Below, piece by piece: positions 23,883 through 33,272 of a stretch of 64,000 nt of DNA. Every line of letters starts with the position of its first letter. Position 1 is the stretch's first letter. The notes below the pieces were generated by a model. It ran no database searches. It had not been told where the DNA came from and saw only the letters and a list, made by a program, of their open reading frames with translations. The position numbers and the translations under genes are program-made. Source of the DNA: Sanguibacter keddieii DSM 10542 (GTDB taxonomy: Bacteria > Actinomycetota > Actinomycetes > Actinomycetales > Cellulomonadaceae); NCBI RefSeq assembly GCF_000024925.1, contig NC_013521.1, positions 372,001 to 436,000 of the forward strand, in the 5' to 3' direction.

Positions 23883-24593
23883 TCAGCCGACCTCGCGTGC
23901 TCGCCGAGCCACCCGCTCGGCGTCCTCGGCGCTCGTCGCGTGGGCGAGGGCGCCCCGCGCCGCTCTGACGCTGAAGTGCTCGAGCACCGCGCTGTCGGTG
24001 CGGCTGTCACCGGACCGGATGCGCACGGTCCCCGAGTCGACGCGCTCGTTCTTCGACGGCTGGAGCCCGGAGACCAGCCAGGCGCCAGTCCCCGGACGGA
24101 TCTCCACCTCGAGGGCACGCCGGTCGTCGGTAGGGCGGACGGCGAGCACGCTGTCCCACGGGATCTCGGCGCTGGTGAGGGGCTTGCGGGGTGGGCTGAG
24201 CGGGGCGACGATCCCGCGGGCGTCGAGCGAGAGGACGTGCTGCGGCTCGCGCGACCGACGCGACAGGGATCGGATCCCGTGCGCCAGGAGCGCGAGCCAC
24301 CCGACCAGCACCACGAGCCCGAGGGCGAGCTGCGGGTAGGACCGTCCGCAGGAGGCCGCGGTCCGCAGCGCGATGCAGGAGCGCGTGTCCGCAGCCCACG
24401 ACGCGTCGACGAGCGCGAGCAGAGGTGGCAGCAGGAGACCGAGCGGGAGGATCGACAGCGCCACCGACGTCGTGATCAACGCGATCACCTCGCCGCGCAT
24501 CGGTGGTGGAGCCGACGCCATGAGGGTCCCGTGGGCCCAGCGCCAGGTGGTCGTCACCCTGTGACCTGCCGTACGCGCCTTCTCACCAGCCAT
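23883..24593 (-). CDS. membrane protein of unknown function
   Basis: This 236-residue protein has two hydrophobic helices: EVIALITTSVALSILPLGLLLPPLLALVDA and LALGLVVLVGWLALLAHGI. After residue 120 a soluble beta-rich part begins (HVLSLDARGIVAPLSPPRKPLTSAEIPWDSVLAVRPT), resembling a PH-like domain found in small actinobacterial membrane proteins. A loop between the helices carries two cysteines (SCIALRTAASCGRS). The C-terminus is a charged helix. I do not recognise a specific family. It lies apart from its neighbours and shows no operon partner. Confidence 0.65.
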   Translation of the reverse strand: MAGEKARTAGHRVTTTWRWAHGTLMASAPPPMRGEVIALITTSVALSILPLGLLLPPLLALVDASWAADTRSCIALRTAASCGRSYPQLALGLVVLVGWLALLAHGIRSLSRRSREPQHVLSLDARGIVAPLSPPRKPLTSAEIPWDSVLAVRPTDDRRALEVEIRPGTGAWLVSGLQPSKNERVDSGTVRIRSGDSRTDSAVLEHFSVRAARGALAHATSAEDAERVARRAREVG

Positions 24594-24635
24594 CAGCCCT
24601 GCCGCCCCCCCGCCGTCCGTGTGGTCCGCGCAGCC

Positions 24636-25979
24636 TCAGACCGCCGGCAGCACGACGATGCCGCCGAACCGGGCTTCCTGGGCGTAGTAGCGGCGCCCGT
24701 CGATGAGCACCCGGCCGGAGCGCGCCGCGGCCGACGCGGGCGTGCCGTCGTCGTACTGGGCGTCGAGGCCGCCCGAGAAGCTCGCGTTGAACAGCAGGAC
24801 GCCGCGCCCGGTCTCGTCGGTCGCCCACGCCACGCACCACAGGCACACCTGGTCGGGGTAGCGCTCGAGCTGGCGGCTCACCGTGCCGCACACCGGGCAG
24901 CTCTGCCCGGTCTCGGGTGTGGTCAGCGCCGTACCGGACGCGTCGGTGCCGGGAGAGTCGCTGCCGCCGACCGACGCGTCGAACAGCCCGTGCTGCGCGG
25001 TCCGGCGCCCCATCCGCGACACGTCGATGCCGCGCACCCCTGGCCAGCCGTGCACCGCGAAGGCCCACTCGCGCGGGATGTAGCGCGTGCCGTGCCGCGC
25101 GCCCAGGAGCGCGCCCGCGATCGCTGCGACGGTGTCGGTGTCCCCGCCGATGCGCACCGCACGGTGCAGCGCGTCGGGCAGGTGCGAGACCACGTGGTCG
25201 TACTCGGTGATCTCCCCGGCCGAGAAGAACGGCGACCGGTAGATGGCGTGCCATGCGGCCTGGAAGGCCGTCACGGTGAAGCCGTTGTTGCCGAGGTCGG
25301 CGACGGGGCGCTCGGACTCGGCGTCCGCGATCCACGCGGCCCAGAGCTCACGACGGTCCGCAGGCAGCAGGTCGAGGCCCGAGCGCAGGTCGAGGCGCTC
25401 CTCGGTGACCGCCACCCGGATGGCTTCCGACCACAGCACGCAGGACTCCGCCGCGAGCGGGTCGGCGTGCGTCAGGCGCGCCACGGCCGTCGCGGCCCGT
25501 GCGGTCGCCTCCCGGTCGGTGAGCGCCACGAGCCCCACGACGCCGGTGCGCATGAGGGCGCCGTTGCCGGCCGTCTTCCCCGTGCGCAGGTGCAGGTGCT
25601 CCGACGCCGACACCAGGCGTGCCGACGGTGAGCCCTCGAGCCGGGCCGCCTCGTCGAGCACCGTGCGGGTCTGCGCACCCACGTCGGTCGCGCCCCGCGC
25701 GAACCACTCCTCGAAGGCCGCCGCGATCTCGTCGAGCTCCGCCTCCGTGTCGAGCGCCCCGCCGCGCTCGCTCACCCGGGCCACGCAGATGGCCATCTGG
25801 GTGTCGTCGCTCCACTCGCCCGGGGCGTACGGGCCGAGGCCGCCGCCGCGCATCTCCGCCTCGCCCTCGGGCGGGTAGTCGAACTCGTAGGGGACCCCGA
25901 GAGCGTCGCCGCACGCCTGCCCGAGCAGCACCCCGGAGGCGCGGTCGAGCACGTCGAAGGAGACCGGGTCGGGAGTCAT
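24636..25979 (-). CDS. ADP-ribosylglycohydrolase family protein with C-terminal zinc ribbon
   Basis: The first 330 of 447 residues form an ADP-ribosylglycohydrolase (DraG/ARH-like) domain: SGVLLGQACGDALGVPYEF, the metal motif GEWSDDTQMAICVA, and the second metal cluster IGGDTDTVAAIAGALLGARHG. The protein would hydrolyse ADP-ribose from proteins or nucleic acids, using Mg2+, in the cytoplasm. After a Ser/Asp/Gly linker, residues about 360-447 carry a four-cysteine cluster (CPVCG and CLWC, 20 residues apart) followed by a beta-rich RVLIDGRRYYAQEARFGGIVVLPAV segment. Such a zinc ribbon extension is not part of the core family and could bind a target. It is divergent from the JetABC operon. Confidence 0.85.
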   Translation of the reverse strand: MTPDPVSFDVLDRASGVLLGQACGDALGVPYEFDYPPEGEAEMRGGGLGPYAPGEWSDDTQMAICVARVSERGGALDTEAELDEIAAAFEEWFARGATDVGAQTRTVLDEAARLEGSPSARLVSASEHLHLRTGKTAGNGALMRTGVVGLVALTDREATARAATAVARLTHADPLAAESCVLWSEAIRVAVTEERLDLRSGLDLLPADRRELWAAWIADAESERPVADLGNNGFTVTAFQAAWHAIYRSPFFSAGEITEYDHVVSHLPDALHRAVRIGGDTDTVAAIAGALLGARHGTRYIPREWAFAVHGWPGVRGIDVSRMGRRTAQHGLFDASVGGSDSPGTDASGTALTTPETGQSCPVCGTVSRQLERYPDQVCLWCVAWATDETGRGVLLFNASFSGGLDAQYDDGTPASAAARSGRVLIDGRRYYAQEARFGGIVVLPAV

Positions 25980-26185
25980 GGTCGAACCCTATCGAGTCGG
26001 GGCACCCGACGGCAGGACCCCTCGCCGCCGGAGCAGCGAGAACACCCGCCACCCCCTCCTCGCAGGTCACGTGAGCAGCACCGTGAGCACGACCGCGAGA
26101 CGACCGCAGGACGACCGGCGGACCGCCTCGACCGCGTAGGCTAGGGCGGCTTCCCACCCCCCCACCGAAGCCGCGAGAGAGAGCG

Positions 26186-27718
26186 ATGAACCACGACGAC
26201 GTCGAGGCCCTGCGCCGCGACAACGCCGCCTGGCGGCTGCTCCGAGCCGACTCCGCGCCCCTCGTGCTGAGCTTCCTCGGGCGTGTGTTCATCGAGCAGA
26301 ACGTCCGTGCCATCGGCGAGACCGAGCTGGTCTCACTGCTCGACGACGCCCTCTACGACCTCAACGCCGGGCACGACCCCGCGCCCTACCCGCGCACCCC
26401 CAAGGCGTACCTAGACACCTGGGCCGCGCCCGAGGCCGGCTGGCTGCGCAAGTACTACCGGCCCGGCTCCGACGAGCCGCAGTACGACGCGACACCGTCG
26501 GTCGAGAAGGCCGTCGGCTGGGTGGCCACCCTGCGCGGACGGTCCTTCGTCGGGACCGAGTCGCGCCTCAACACCGTCTTCGAGCTGCTCCGCCAGCTCG
26601 CCGTGGGCACCGAGACCGACCCCGACGTCCGGCTCGGTCAGCTCGAGGCCCGCCGGGCGCAGATCGACGCCGAGATCGAGCAGGTCCGTGCCGGCGTCGT
26701 CCCCGTGCTCGACGCCGGGTCGCAGCGCGACCGCTACCAGCAGTTCGCCGCCATGGCCGCCGAGCTGCTCTCCGACTTCCGCGAGGTCGAGGACAACTTC
26801 CGCTCCCTGGACCGCGAGATGCGCGAGCGCATCACCGGCTGGGACGGCGCCAAGGGCGAGCTGCTCGAGCAGGTGGTCGGCAGCCGCGACGCCATCGCCG
26901 AGTCCGACCAGGGCCGCTCCTTCCACGCGTTCTACGACTTCCTCCTCTCGCGCGAGCGCCAGGAGGAGTTCACCGAGCTCATCACCAAGGTGCAGACCCT
27001 CGACGCCGTGAGCGCCATGAGCGGCGGGGACAAGCGCCTGCGCCGCATCCACTACGACTGGCTCGACGCCGGCGAGCGCACCCAGGCCACGGTCCGCGTG
27101 CTCTCCGAGCAGCTCCGGCGGTTCCTCGACGACCAGGTGTGGCTCGAGAACCGCCGCGTCATGGACCTGCTGCGCAGCATCGAGGGGCACGCGCTCGCCG
27201 TCCGCGACAGCGCCGTGGGGGCGCCCGAGCTCGTCACCGAGATCGACGGCGTGAGCCTCGACATCGTGCTGCCCATGGAGCGCCCGCTGTTCCGCCCGCA
27301 GACCGTCGCCAAGATCGACTCCGAGCACGTGGCTCCCGGCGAGGTCGACTTCGACACCAGCCGCCTGTTCGACCAGGTCCACGTCGACCCCGCGCGCCTG
27401 ACGGCGGGTGTGCGCGACGCGCTGCGGCACGAATCGCAGGTGTCGCTGCCCGACGTCGTCGCCGCGCAGCCCCTCGACCAGGGACTCGCCGAGCTGGTCA
27501 CCTACCTGTCGCTCGACGACCCACGGTTCCGCGTGGTCGTCGACGCCGAGCACACGGACGAGGTGCGCTGGATGCTCGGCGACGTCGAGCGCGTCGCGAC
27601 CGTCCCGCGCGTGACCTTCGTGCGCAGGTCCGGATCGAGCCCGTCCGACCTCACCGCAGCACCGTCCGACCAGATCGCAGCGCCCGCATCTCACGCACAG
27701 CCTGAGGAGACCTCATGA
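26186..27718 (+). CDS. jetA: Wadjet/Mks condensin subunit JetA-like (DUF3375, MukF/MksF role)
   Basis: This 510-residue protein is the kleisin-like subunit. It begins EALRRDNAAWRLLRADSAPLVLSFLGRVF, the N-terminal winged-helix pattern of DUF3375 proteins. A long coiled region with DRYQQFAAMAAELLSDFREVEDNFRSLDREMRERI follows, then LSRERQEEFTELITKVQTL. The family serves as JetA in Wadjet plasmid-defence systems and as MksF in related condensins, bridging the ATPase heads. Gene order JetA, JetB, JetC with 4-bp and 1-bp overlaps matches Wadjet. The C-terminal 30 residues (SGSSPSDLTAAPSDQIAAPA) are disordered. Confidence 0.88.
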   Translation: MNHDDVEALRRDNAAWRLLRADSAPLVLSFLGRVFIEQNVRAIGETELVSLLDDALYDLNAGHDPAPYPRTPKAYLDTWAAPEAGWLRKYYRPGSDEPQYDATPSVEKAVGWVATLRGRSFVGTESRLNTVFELLRQLAVGTETDPDVRLGQLEARRAQIDAEIEQVRAGVVPVLDAGSQRDRYQQFAAMAAELLSDFREVEDNFRSLDREMRERITGWDGAKGELLEQVVGSRDAIAESDQGRSFHAFYDFLLSRERQEEFTELITKVQTLDAVSAMSGGDKRLRRIHYDWLDAGERTQATVRVLSEQLRRFLDDQVWLENRRVMDLLRSIEGHALAVRDSAVGAPELVTEIDGVSLDIVLPMERPLFRPQTVAKIDSEHVAPGEVDFDTSRLFDQVHVDPARLTAGVRDALRHESQVSLPDVVAAQPLDQGLAELVTYLSLDDPRFRVVVDAEHTDEVRWMLGDVERVATVPRVTFVRRSGSSPSDLTAAPSDQIAAPASHAQPEETS

Positions 27719-28347
27719 GCCAGCCCACGGCCCGCGCCGACTCGGAGCTGTCGCACGTCGTCACGGCCCTGATGAAGGGCGTCGTCTACCGCGACACCCA
27801 TGCCCAGACCTTCGCCGACCTCATCACCCTGCAGCCGCAGGTGCGCGACTACGTCGCCGTCATCGGGCTGAGCGTCGTGGTCGACGACACCGAGGGCTAT
27901 GCCTACCTGCGCTCCATGGACGACGACACGGAGCGCGAGGGCACCCTGCGTCTCGTCGCCCGCCGCTCGCTGCCCTTCGAGGTGAGCCTGCTGCTCGCGC
28001 TGCTGCGCAAGCGCCTCGCGCTGTTCGACTCCGAGGGCGGTCAAACGCGCCTCATCCTCGGGCGTGACGAGATCGTCGAGATGGTCCGGGTGTTCCTGCC
28101 CACGTCGAGCAACGAGGTGCGCCTCGTGACGCGCGTCGAGGGCATGGTGCACCGCGCCGTCGAGCTCGGGTTCCTGCGGGGGCTGGGCGAGGGGCAGTAC
28201 GAGGTGCGGCGCGTGCTCAAGGCCTTCGTCGACGCGCAGTGGCTGGCCGACCTCGACGCGCGGCTGGCCGAGTACTCCGGGTACGCAGCACAGGGACACG
28301 CGAGCCAGGCTGCTCAGGACGTGCAGACCGACGGGACGGTGGAGTGA
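27715..28347 (+). CDS. jetB: Wadjet/Mks condensin subunit JetB-like (DUF4194, MukE/MksE role)
   Basis: This 210-residue protein shows SHVVTALMKGVVYRDTHAQTFADLITLQPQVRDYVAVIGL and the helix-rich core SLPFEVSLLLALLRKRLALFDSE, followed by VEMVRVFLPTSSNEVRLVTRVEG, as in DUF4194 proteins. It is the MukE-like winged-helix partner that binds the kleisin and regulates the SMC-like ATPase. It overlaps the JetA stop by 4 bp (ATGA) and its TGA overlaps the JetC ATG by one base. The tail after residue 195 (AQGHASQAAQDVQTDGT) is disordered. Confidence 0.88.
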   Translation: MSQPTARADSELSHVVTALMKGVVYRDTHAQTFADLITLQPQVRDYVAVIGLSVVVDDTEGYAYLRSMDDDTEREGTLRLVARRSLPFEVSLLLALLRKRLALFDSEGGQTRLILGRDEIVEMVRVFLPTSSNEVRLVTRVEGMVHRAVELGFLRGLGEGQYEVRRVLKAFVDAQWLADLDARLAEYSGYAAQGHASQAAQDVQTDGTVE

Positions 28348-31300
28348 TGGAAGGCCTGTTCAGCGCAGTCGAGCTGCACGACGCGGAGGCGGACGTCGAC
28401 CAGCGCGCCGGGTTCCGGCTCGAGCGCCTCGAGGTGCTCAACTGGGGCACCTTCGACCGCACCACATGGTCCTTCGACCTCGAGGGGCGCAACGCCCTGC
28501 TCACCGGGGACATCGGCTCGGGCAAGTCGACCATCGTCGACGCCGTCACCACCCTGCTGCTGCCCGCCAACCGCATCAGCTACAACAAGGCGGCCGGCGC
28601 CGAGGCCAAGGAGCGCACGCTGCGCTCGTACGTGTCGGGCTACTACAAGTCCGAGCGCAACGAGGCCACGGGCACCTCGCGCCCCGTGGGCCTGCGCGAG
28701 GGCTCGACGTACTCGGTGATCCTCGGTGAGTTCGTCAACCGCGGCTTCGAGGCCACGGGCGTCCTCGCCCAGGTGTTCTGGCTCAAGGACGGCGACCAGG
28801 GGCAGCCCAGCCGCTTCTACGTCACCGCGGCGTCGAGCATGACGATCGCCGAGCACTTCGCGAACTTCGACGGGGACATCACGCGGCTGCGCAAGCGCCT
28901 GCGCGAGGCCGGTGCGCAGGTCCGCGACACCTTCCCCGAGTACGGCAAGGACTTCCGCCGCATGCTCGGCATCGAGTCCGACCAGGCCATGGACCTGTTC
29001 CACCAGACCGTGTCGATGAAGTCCGTCGGCGACCTCAACGAGTTCGTCCGCCAGCACATGCTCGAGCCCTTCGACTCCGGGCAGTGGACCGACCGTCTGG
29101 TCGCGCACTTCGACGACCTCACCCGCGCCCACGACGCCGTGACCCGGGCGCGCGCGCAGATCATGCAGCTCACGCCGCTCGTCGCCGACTGCGACCGCTT
29201 CGCGGGTCTCGTCGACCAGGCGAGCGCCGCGACCGCGCAGCGCGACGCCCTGCGGGTGTTCACCGCGCAGCGCAAGGACAGCGTCCTCACCGCGCAGATC
29301 GACGCCTACGACGCGGCGATCCGCGCCCGCGACGAGCGGCTCGTGTCCCTCGACGTCGAGATCAGGACGAGCGAGGCCGAGCGTCGTCGGCTCGAGCTCG
29401 AGCGGGCCGGGCACGGCGGCGACCGCCTCGCCCAGATCGAGGCCGAGTCCGCGCGCCTCGACGCGGTGCGCGCCGACCGCGAGAAGCGCGCGGCCGAGTA
29501 CCGCAGCAACCTCGAGGCCGCCGGGCTCGAGGGCGTCGCCGACGCCGCGGAGTTCGCCGCGCGCCGCGACCAGGTCCTCGCGCAGGTCGCGACGGAGAAG
29601 ACCGAGCTGCAGCAGGTCGAGACCGCGATCGGCGAGATCGACTACGCGCTCCGTGAGCAGAAGGTCGTCTCCCGCGAGATCACCGAGGAGATCCGCAGCC
29701 TCCAGGGACGCAGCTCGAGCCTGCCCGCGCGCAGCCTGCAGGTCCGCGCGCAGATCGCGACCGAGCTGGGCATCCCCGAGGACGAGCTGGCCTTCGCCGG
29801 CGAGCTCATCGCCGTGCGCGACGACCACCGCGACTGGGAGGGCGCCGCGGAGCGTGTGCTCCGCAGCTTCGCGCTGTCACTGCTGGTGCCCGCCGCGCAC
29901 TACGACGCGGTGTCCGGGTGGATCAACAGCAACCACCTCGGCCAGCGCCTCGAGTACTACCGGGTGCCTGCCGAGGTCCGACCGCGCGTCGAGAGCGGCG
30001 GCGGGGCGGACTGGCCGCACCTGTCCGAGATGCTCGAGATCCAGGAGTCGACGGTCTCGCGGTGGCTCGAGCAGGAGCTCGCGCGCCGTGCCGACTACGC
30101 CTGCGTGGACTCCCTCGACGAGTTCCGCCGTGCGCACCGCGCCGTGACGCGCGAGGGCCAGATCAAGCACTCGGCCAGCCACCACGTGAAGAACGACCGC
30201 AACCGCGTCGACGACCGCTCGACCTACGTGCTCGGCTGGAGCAACCAGACCAAGGTCGACACGCTCCTCGCGCAGGCGACCACGGTCTCCGAGACGGTCG
30301 CCGACCTCACCGACCAGCGGGCTGCGCTCATCGCGACCAAGGACGCCGTGGTCGACCGCGCGCACGCCCTCAACCGCCTCGAGATGTTCCGTGACTTCAC
30401 CGAGCTCGACTGGGAGCAGGTGGTCCACCAGGTCGGCGAGCTCACCGCCGAGAAGCGCCGCATCGAGGCGAACTCCGTCGAGCTGGCCGAGCTCGCGTCG
30501 ACCCTCCAGGAGCAGACGCGCCGCGGTGCCGAGCTCGCGGAGGAGCGCGACCGTCTCATCAGCCGCAACGGCGGGGAGCGGCACGCGGTCGAGTCCTTCC
30601 GGACGCAGCGCGAGGCCGCGCGGAAGGTCAGCGGCGGTGCGGGTGCGGGCGCCGGTGCCGACGGTGCTGCGACCACCGGTGCTGCGGGCGTCGACCAGGA
30701 GGCGCTCGACGCCGTCGCCGCGCTGTGGGAGGCGCTGCCGGGCCAGGGCGGCGGCCGGCCGGGTGCCACCGTCGCGGGTGGTCCGGGCTCGGGCGACGCC
30801 GCCACGACCATGGCTGAGATCGACGCGGCCGAGGCCGCGCTGCGCACCCAGCTCACCGGGGTGGTCGAGGCGCGTCAGCGCGAGCAGGGCCAGCTGGCGA
30901 CGAGCGTCGCGAAGCAGATGACGGCCTTCAGCCAGCAGTTCCCCGTCGAGACCTCTGAGATGGACAACGACGTGCGGGCCGCGGGGGAGTACCGCGAGCT
31001 GCTCGAGCGCCTCGAGCGCGACGACCTGCCGCGCTTCGAGGAGAACTTCAAGGAGTACCTCAACACCAACACCATCCGCGACGTCGCCCAGTTCGCGGCC
31101 GAGCTGCAGAAGCAGTCCGACCTCATGAGCGACCGCGTGGACGTCATCAACGACTCGCTGCGCGCGATCGACTACAACCCTGGGACGTACATCCGCCTCG
31201 AGATGACCAGCACGCCCAACACCGAGGTGCGCGACTTCCGCACCCAGCTGCGGGCCTGCACGGACGGGATCCTCGGCGAGGACCTCGACCAGTACTCCGA

Positions 31301-31847
31301 GCAGCGGTTCTTGCGGGTCAAGGAGATCATCGAGCGGTTCCGGGGGCGCGAGGGTCAGACCGAGGCCGACCAGGCGTGGACGGTCCGGGTCACGGACGTG
31401 CGCAACTGGTTCGTGCTGTCCGCGTCGGAGCGGTCCAAGGCCGACGACGTCGAGCTCGAGCACTACTCCGACTCCGGTGGTAAGTCCGGTGGTCAGAAGG
31501 AGAAGCTCGCGTACACGATCCTCGCGGCGTCGCTGGCCTACCAGTTCCGCCTCGACTGGGGCGCGGTGCGGTCCAAGGCCTTCCGCTTCGTGGTGATCGA
31601 CGAGGCCTTCGGGCGCGGGTCCGACGAGTCGACGCGCTTCGCGTTGCAGCTGTTCCGCAACCTCGGGCTGCAGCTGCTCATCGTCACGCCGCTGCAGAAG
31701 ATCCACGTGATCGAGCCGTTCATCTCCGCCGTCGGCTACGTCGACAACCCCACGGGCCGCGGCTCGCGGCTGCAGACGCTCACCATCAACCAGTACCGCA
31801 GCAAGCGCTCCGAGCACCTCCTGGGAGCCCTCGGCGCCGAGGTCTGA
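28347..31847 (+). CDS. jetC: Wadjet/Mks condensin SMC-like ATPase JetC-like (MukB/MksB role)
   Basis: From ATG 28347 the protein has 1166 residues. The N-terminal head starts RLERLEVLNWGTFDRTTWSF and has Walker A GDIGSGKST (54-62). Long coiled-coil arms surround a hinge near the middle. The C-terminal head has signature SGGKSGGQKEKLAYTI (about 1042) and Walker B RFVVIDEAFGRGSDEST (about 1078). Such proteins load on DNA and extrude loops using ATP. A Gly/Ala/Thr-rich disordered insert (about residues 761-825, beginning SGGAGAGAGADGAATTGAAG) interrupts the C-terminal coil and looks unusual for an SMC arm. No JetD nuclease follows: a repeat element and convergent hipA come next. Confidence 0.92.
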   Translation: MEGLFSAVELHDAEADVDQRAGFRLERLEVLNWGTFDRTTWSFDLEGRNALLTGDIGSGKSTIVDAVTTLLLPANRISYNKAAGAEAKERTLRSYVSGYYKSERNEATGTSRPVGLREGSTYSVILGEFVNRGFEATGVLAQVFWLKDGDQGQPSRFYVTAASSMTIAEHFANFDGDITRLRKRLREAGAQVRDTFPEYGKDFRRMLGIESDQAMDLFHQTVSMKSVGDLNEFVRQHMLEPFDSGQWTDRLVAHFDDLTRAHDAVTRARAQIMQLTPLVADCDRFAGLVDQASAATAQRDALRVFTAQRKDSVLTAQIDAYDAAIRARDERLVSLDVEIRTSEAERRRLELERAGHGGDRLAQIEAESARLDAVRADREKRAAEYRSNLEAAGLEGVADAAEFAARRDQVLAQVATEKTELQQVETAIGEIDYALREQKVVSREITEEIRSLQGRSSSLPARSLQVRAQIATELGIPEDELAFAGELIAVRDDHRDWEGAAERVLRSFALSLLVPAAHYDAVSGWINSNHLGQRLEYYRVPAEVRPRVESGGGADWPHLSEMLEIQESTVSRWLEQELARRADYACVDSLDEFRRAHRAVTREGQIKHSASHHVKNDRNRVDDRSTYVLGWSNQTKVDTLLAQATTVSETVADLTDQRAALIATKDAVVDRAHALNRLEMFRDFTELDWEQVVHQVGELTAEKRRIEANSVELAELASTLQEQTRRGAELAEERDRLISRNGGERHAVESFRTQREAARKVSGGAGAGAGADGAATTGAAGVDQEALDAVAALWEALPGQGGGRPGATVAGGPGSGDAATTMAEIDAAEAALRTQLTGVVEARQREQGQLATSVAKQMTAFSQQFPVETSEMDNDVRAAGEYRELLERLERDDLPRFEENFKEYLNTNTIRDVAQFAAELQKQSDLMSDRVDVINDSLRAIDYNPGTYIRLEMTSTPNTEVRDFRTQLRACTDGILGEDLDQYSEQRFLRVKEIIERFRGREGQTEADQAWTVRVTDVRNWFVLSASERSKADDVELEHYSDSGGKSGGQKEKLAYTILAASLAYQFRLDWGAVRSKAFRFVVIDEAFGRGSDESTRFALQLFRNLGLQLLIVTPLQKIHVIEPFISAVGYVDNPTGRGSRLQTLTINQYRSKRSEHLLGALGAEV

Positions 31848-31857
31848 CACGCGTCGC

Positions 31858-31982
31858 GAGGTCGCACCCCCGTCACCGAGACCGCACGCCTGCCGCCGAG
31901 GTCGCACAGACACGCCAGATGTCCGTCCTCGGACGGTGGTCCTGGCGTGTCCGTGCGACCTGGACCGCGCAGGTGCGACCTC
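31858..31982 (+). repeat. phased 20-bp repeat element, family A copy 3
   Basis: Left units GAGGTCGCAC, GAGACCGCAC and GAGGTCGCAC begin at 31858, 31878 and 31898. The arms AGACACGCCA (31908-31917) and TGGCGTGTCC (31943-31952) flank a 25-nt loop. Right units GTGCGACCTG and GTGCGACCTC begin at 31953 and 31973. It lies 11 nt after the JetC stop and 7 nt before the convergent hipA stop. Confidence 0.9.
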
Positions 31983-31988
31983 GGCGAC

Positions 31989-33272
31989 CTACAGGGCGCG
32001 GAGGACGGTGTGGGCCTGCTCGCGGACGGCGGGCAAGAGCCGGGCGGACACGTCGGACGCCGCGCCGTCCCAGTCGTCGATCCCCGCGAGAGCCTCGGCC
32101 ATCGCGTCGGGAGCGACCTCGGCAACCTCCCGGATCTTCTCGAGGACAGGTGTCTCGTCCACGGACACCGTCTCGCAGAATCTCTTCCAGGTGTCGGGCG
32201 TGACGCGGGCCGGGTCGAGCTGCCCCGCGATGCTCATCGAGAGTGCTCTCGAACCGCCCGCCGGAGGGTCGTACGCGAGCCCGGTCGCGACGTCGAACAA
32301 CGGCGCCAGCTCCACATCGTCGCCCTGCAGCAGCACGGCGTAGTTGCGCGCGTGCGCGTCCGGCGCAGCGATGACGGCGTTGTAGACCAGCCCGTCGAGG
32401 AACCGGGCGACGTTCGTAGCAGCGGCTCGCGCGGTGGACGAGCTCTCTCGCAAGAGCCGGACGACCGCGCGCGCGTCCGGGCCGCCCTCGCTCTCGTACT
32501 TCTCACGGACCCCGAGCGCCTGGCAGAGGTCTTCCTGGTGCAGACGGCGCAGACCACCGGGCTCTCCGGTCGAGGCTCGGTCGAAGCGCGTGATGACGAT
32601 CGCGTCCTCGCTCTTGAACGAGGCGTACTCCGTCTCCGCTGCGGGCACTCCGCAGCGGACAGCGGCCCGCATGCTCACGTGCTCGATCATCGCCTGGGCG
32701 CGGAGGGCGTAGATCCCGGGCTTCACGATGTGGCTCGTGGGCTCGGACCCGGTCGCCTCGAACCATCGGTCGTCGTGTCGTCGGAGCGCGAACTTCTGCT
32801 GGCTCCCGCCGAGAGACCAGTGCTCGCCAGGCATCGTCCAGCTCGCGTCCCTGTCGGTCCGGAGCGTCGCGAGGCGCATCTCCACGTCGGAGTCCGAGAC
32901 CGGGACGAGCCGCCCTGTGCGCGCTGCGGTGACGTCGACCTCGTCCGGTGGGCAGAGCTGGACCGCTCCCGGGCAGTCCTTGCCGACGGCGGCCAGGAGG
33001 CTCAGGACGTCGTTCGCGTCTGCGCCGTGGACGCGCGCGACGGCACGACGGGCGACGTCGTCGTCGGGGACCAGCCCGGAGAGGAAGGTGTCGACCGGGG
33101 CGCCGGTGATCGTCCCGGTCGACGTCGGCAGGGACAAGGACAGGGGAGTGCGACCTGGCCCGCGCGCACTCTCGGTGAACTCGAGCCTGAGGGTGCCGCT
33201 CCGACCGCGTCCGACCTCGGCGACCACCTCGCCGTCGAGCAGCACGGCGAGGTGAGGGCTGCTAGGAGGCAT
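31989..33272 (-). CDS. hipA: HipA-family serine/threonine kinase toxin
   Basis: This 427-residue protein has the HipA N-terminal domain (LAVLLDGEVVAEVGRG, LSLSLP, VDTFLSGLVPDDDVARR) and the kinase core: EHWSLGGSQQKFALR (ATP loop, SLxGxQxK), AIVITRFDRAS, NAVIAAPDAHARNYAVLL (catalytic D..AxN) and LAPLFDVATGL (metal D). In the E. coli system HipA phosphorylates GltX and arrests growth until HipB silences it. The ATG lies inside the end of hipB with an 11-bp overlap, and the gene runs convergent to jetC. Confidence 0.9.
   Translation of the reverse strand: MPPSSPHLAVLLDGEVVAEVGRGRSGTLRLEFTESARGPGRTPLSLSLPTSTGTITGAPVDTFLSGLVPDDDVARRAVARVHGADANDVLSLLAAVGKDCPGAVQLCPPDEVDVTAARTGRLVPVSDSDVEMRLATLRTDRDASWTMPGEHWSLGGSQQKFALRRHDDRWFEATGSEPTSHIVKPGIYALRAQAMIEHVSMRAAVRCGVPAAETEYASFKSEDAIVITRFDRASTGEPGGLRRLHQEDLCQALGVREKYESEGGPDARAVVRLLRESSSTARAAATNVARFLDGLVYNAVIAAPDAHARNYAVLLQGDDVELAPLFDVATGLAYDPPAGGSRALSMSIAGQLDPARVTPDTWKRFCETVSVDETPVLEKIREVAEVAPDAMAEALAGIDDWDGAASDVSARLLPAVREQAHTVLRAL

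Noticed and set aside
31848-31988. A degraded jetD gene
   Set aside because: The 140-bp gap is fully explained by the family A repeat; no nuclease-like peptide is readable in any frame.
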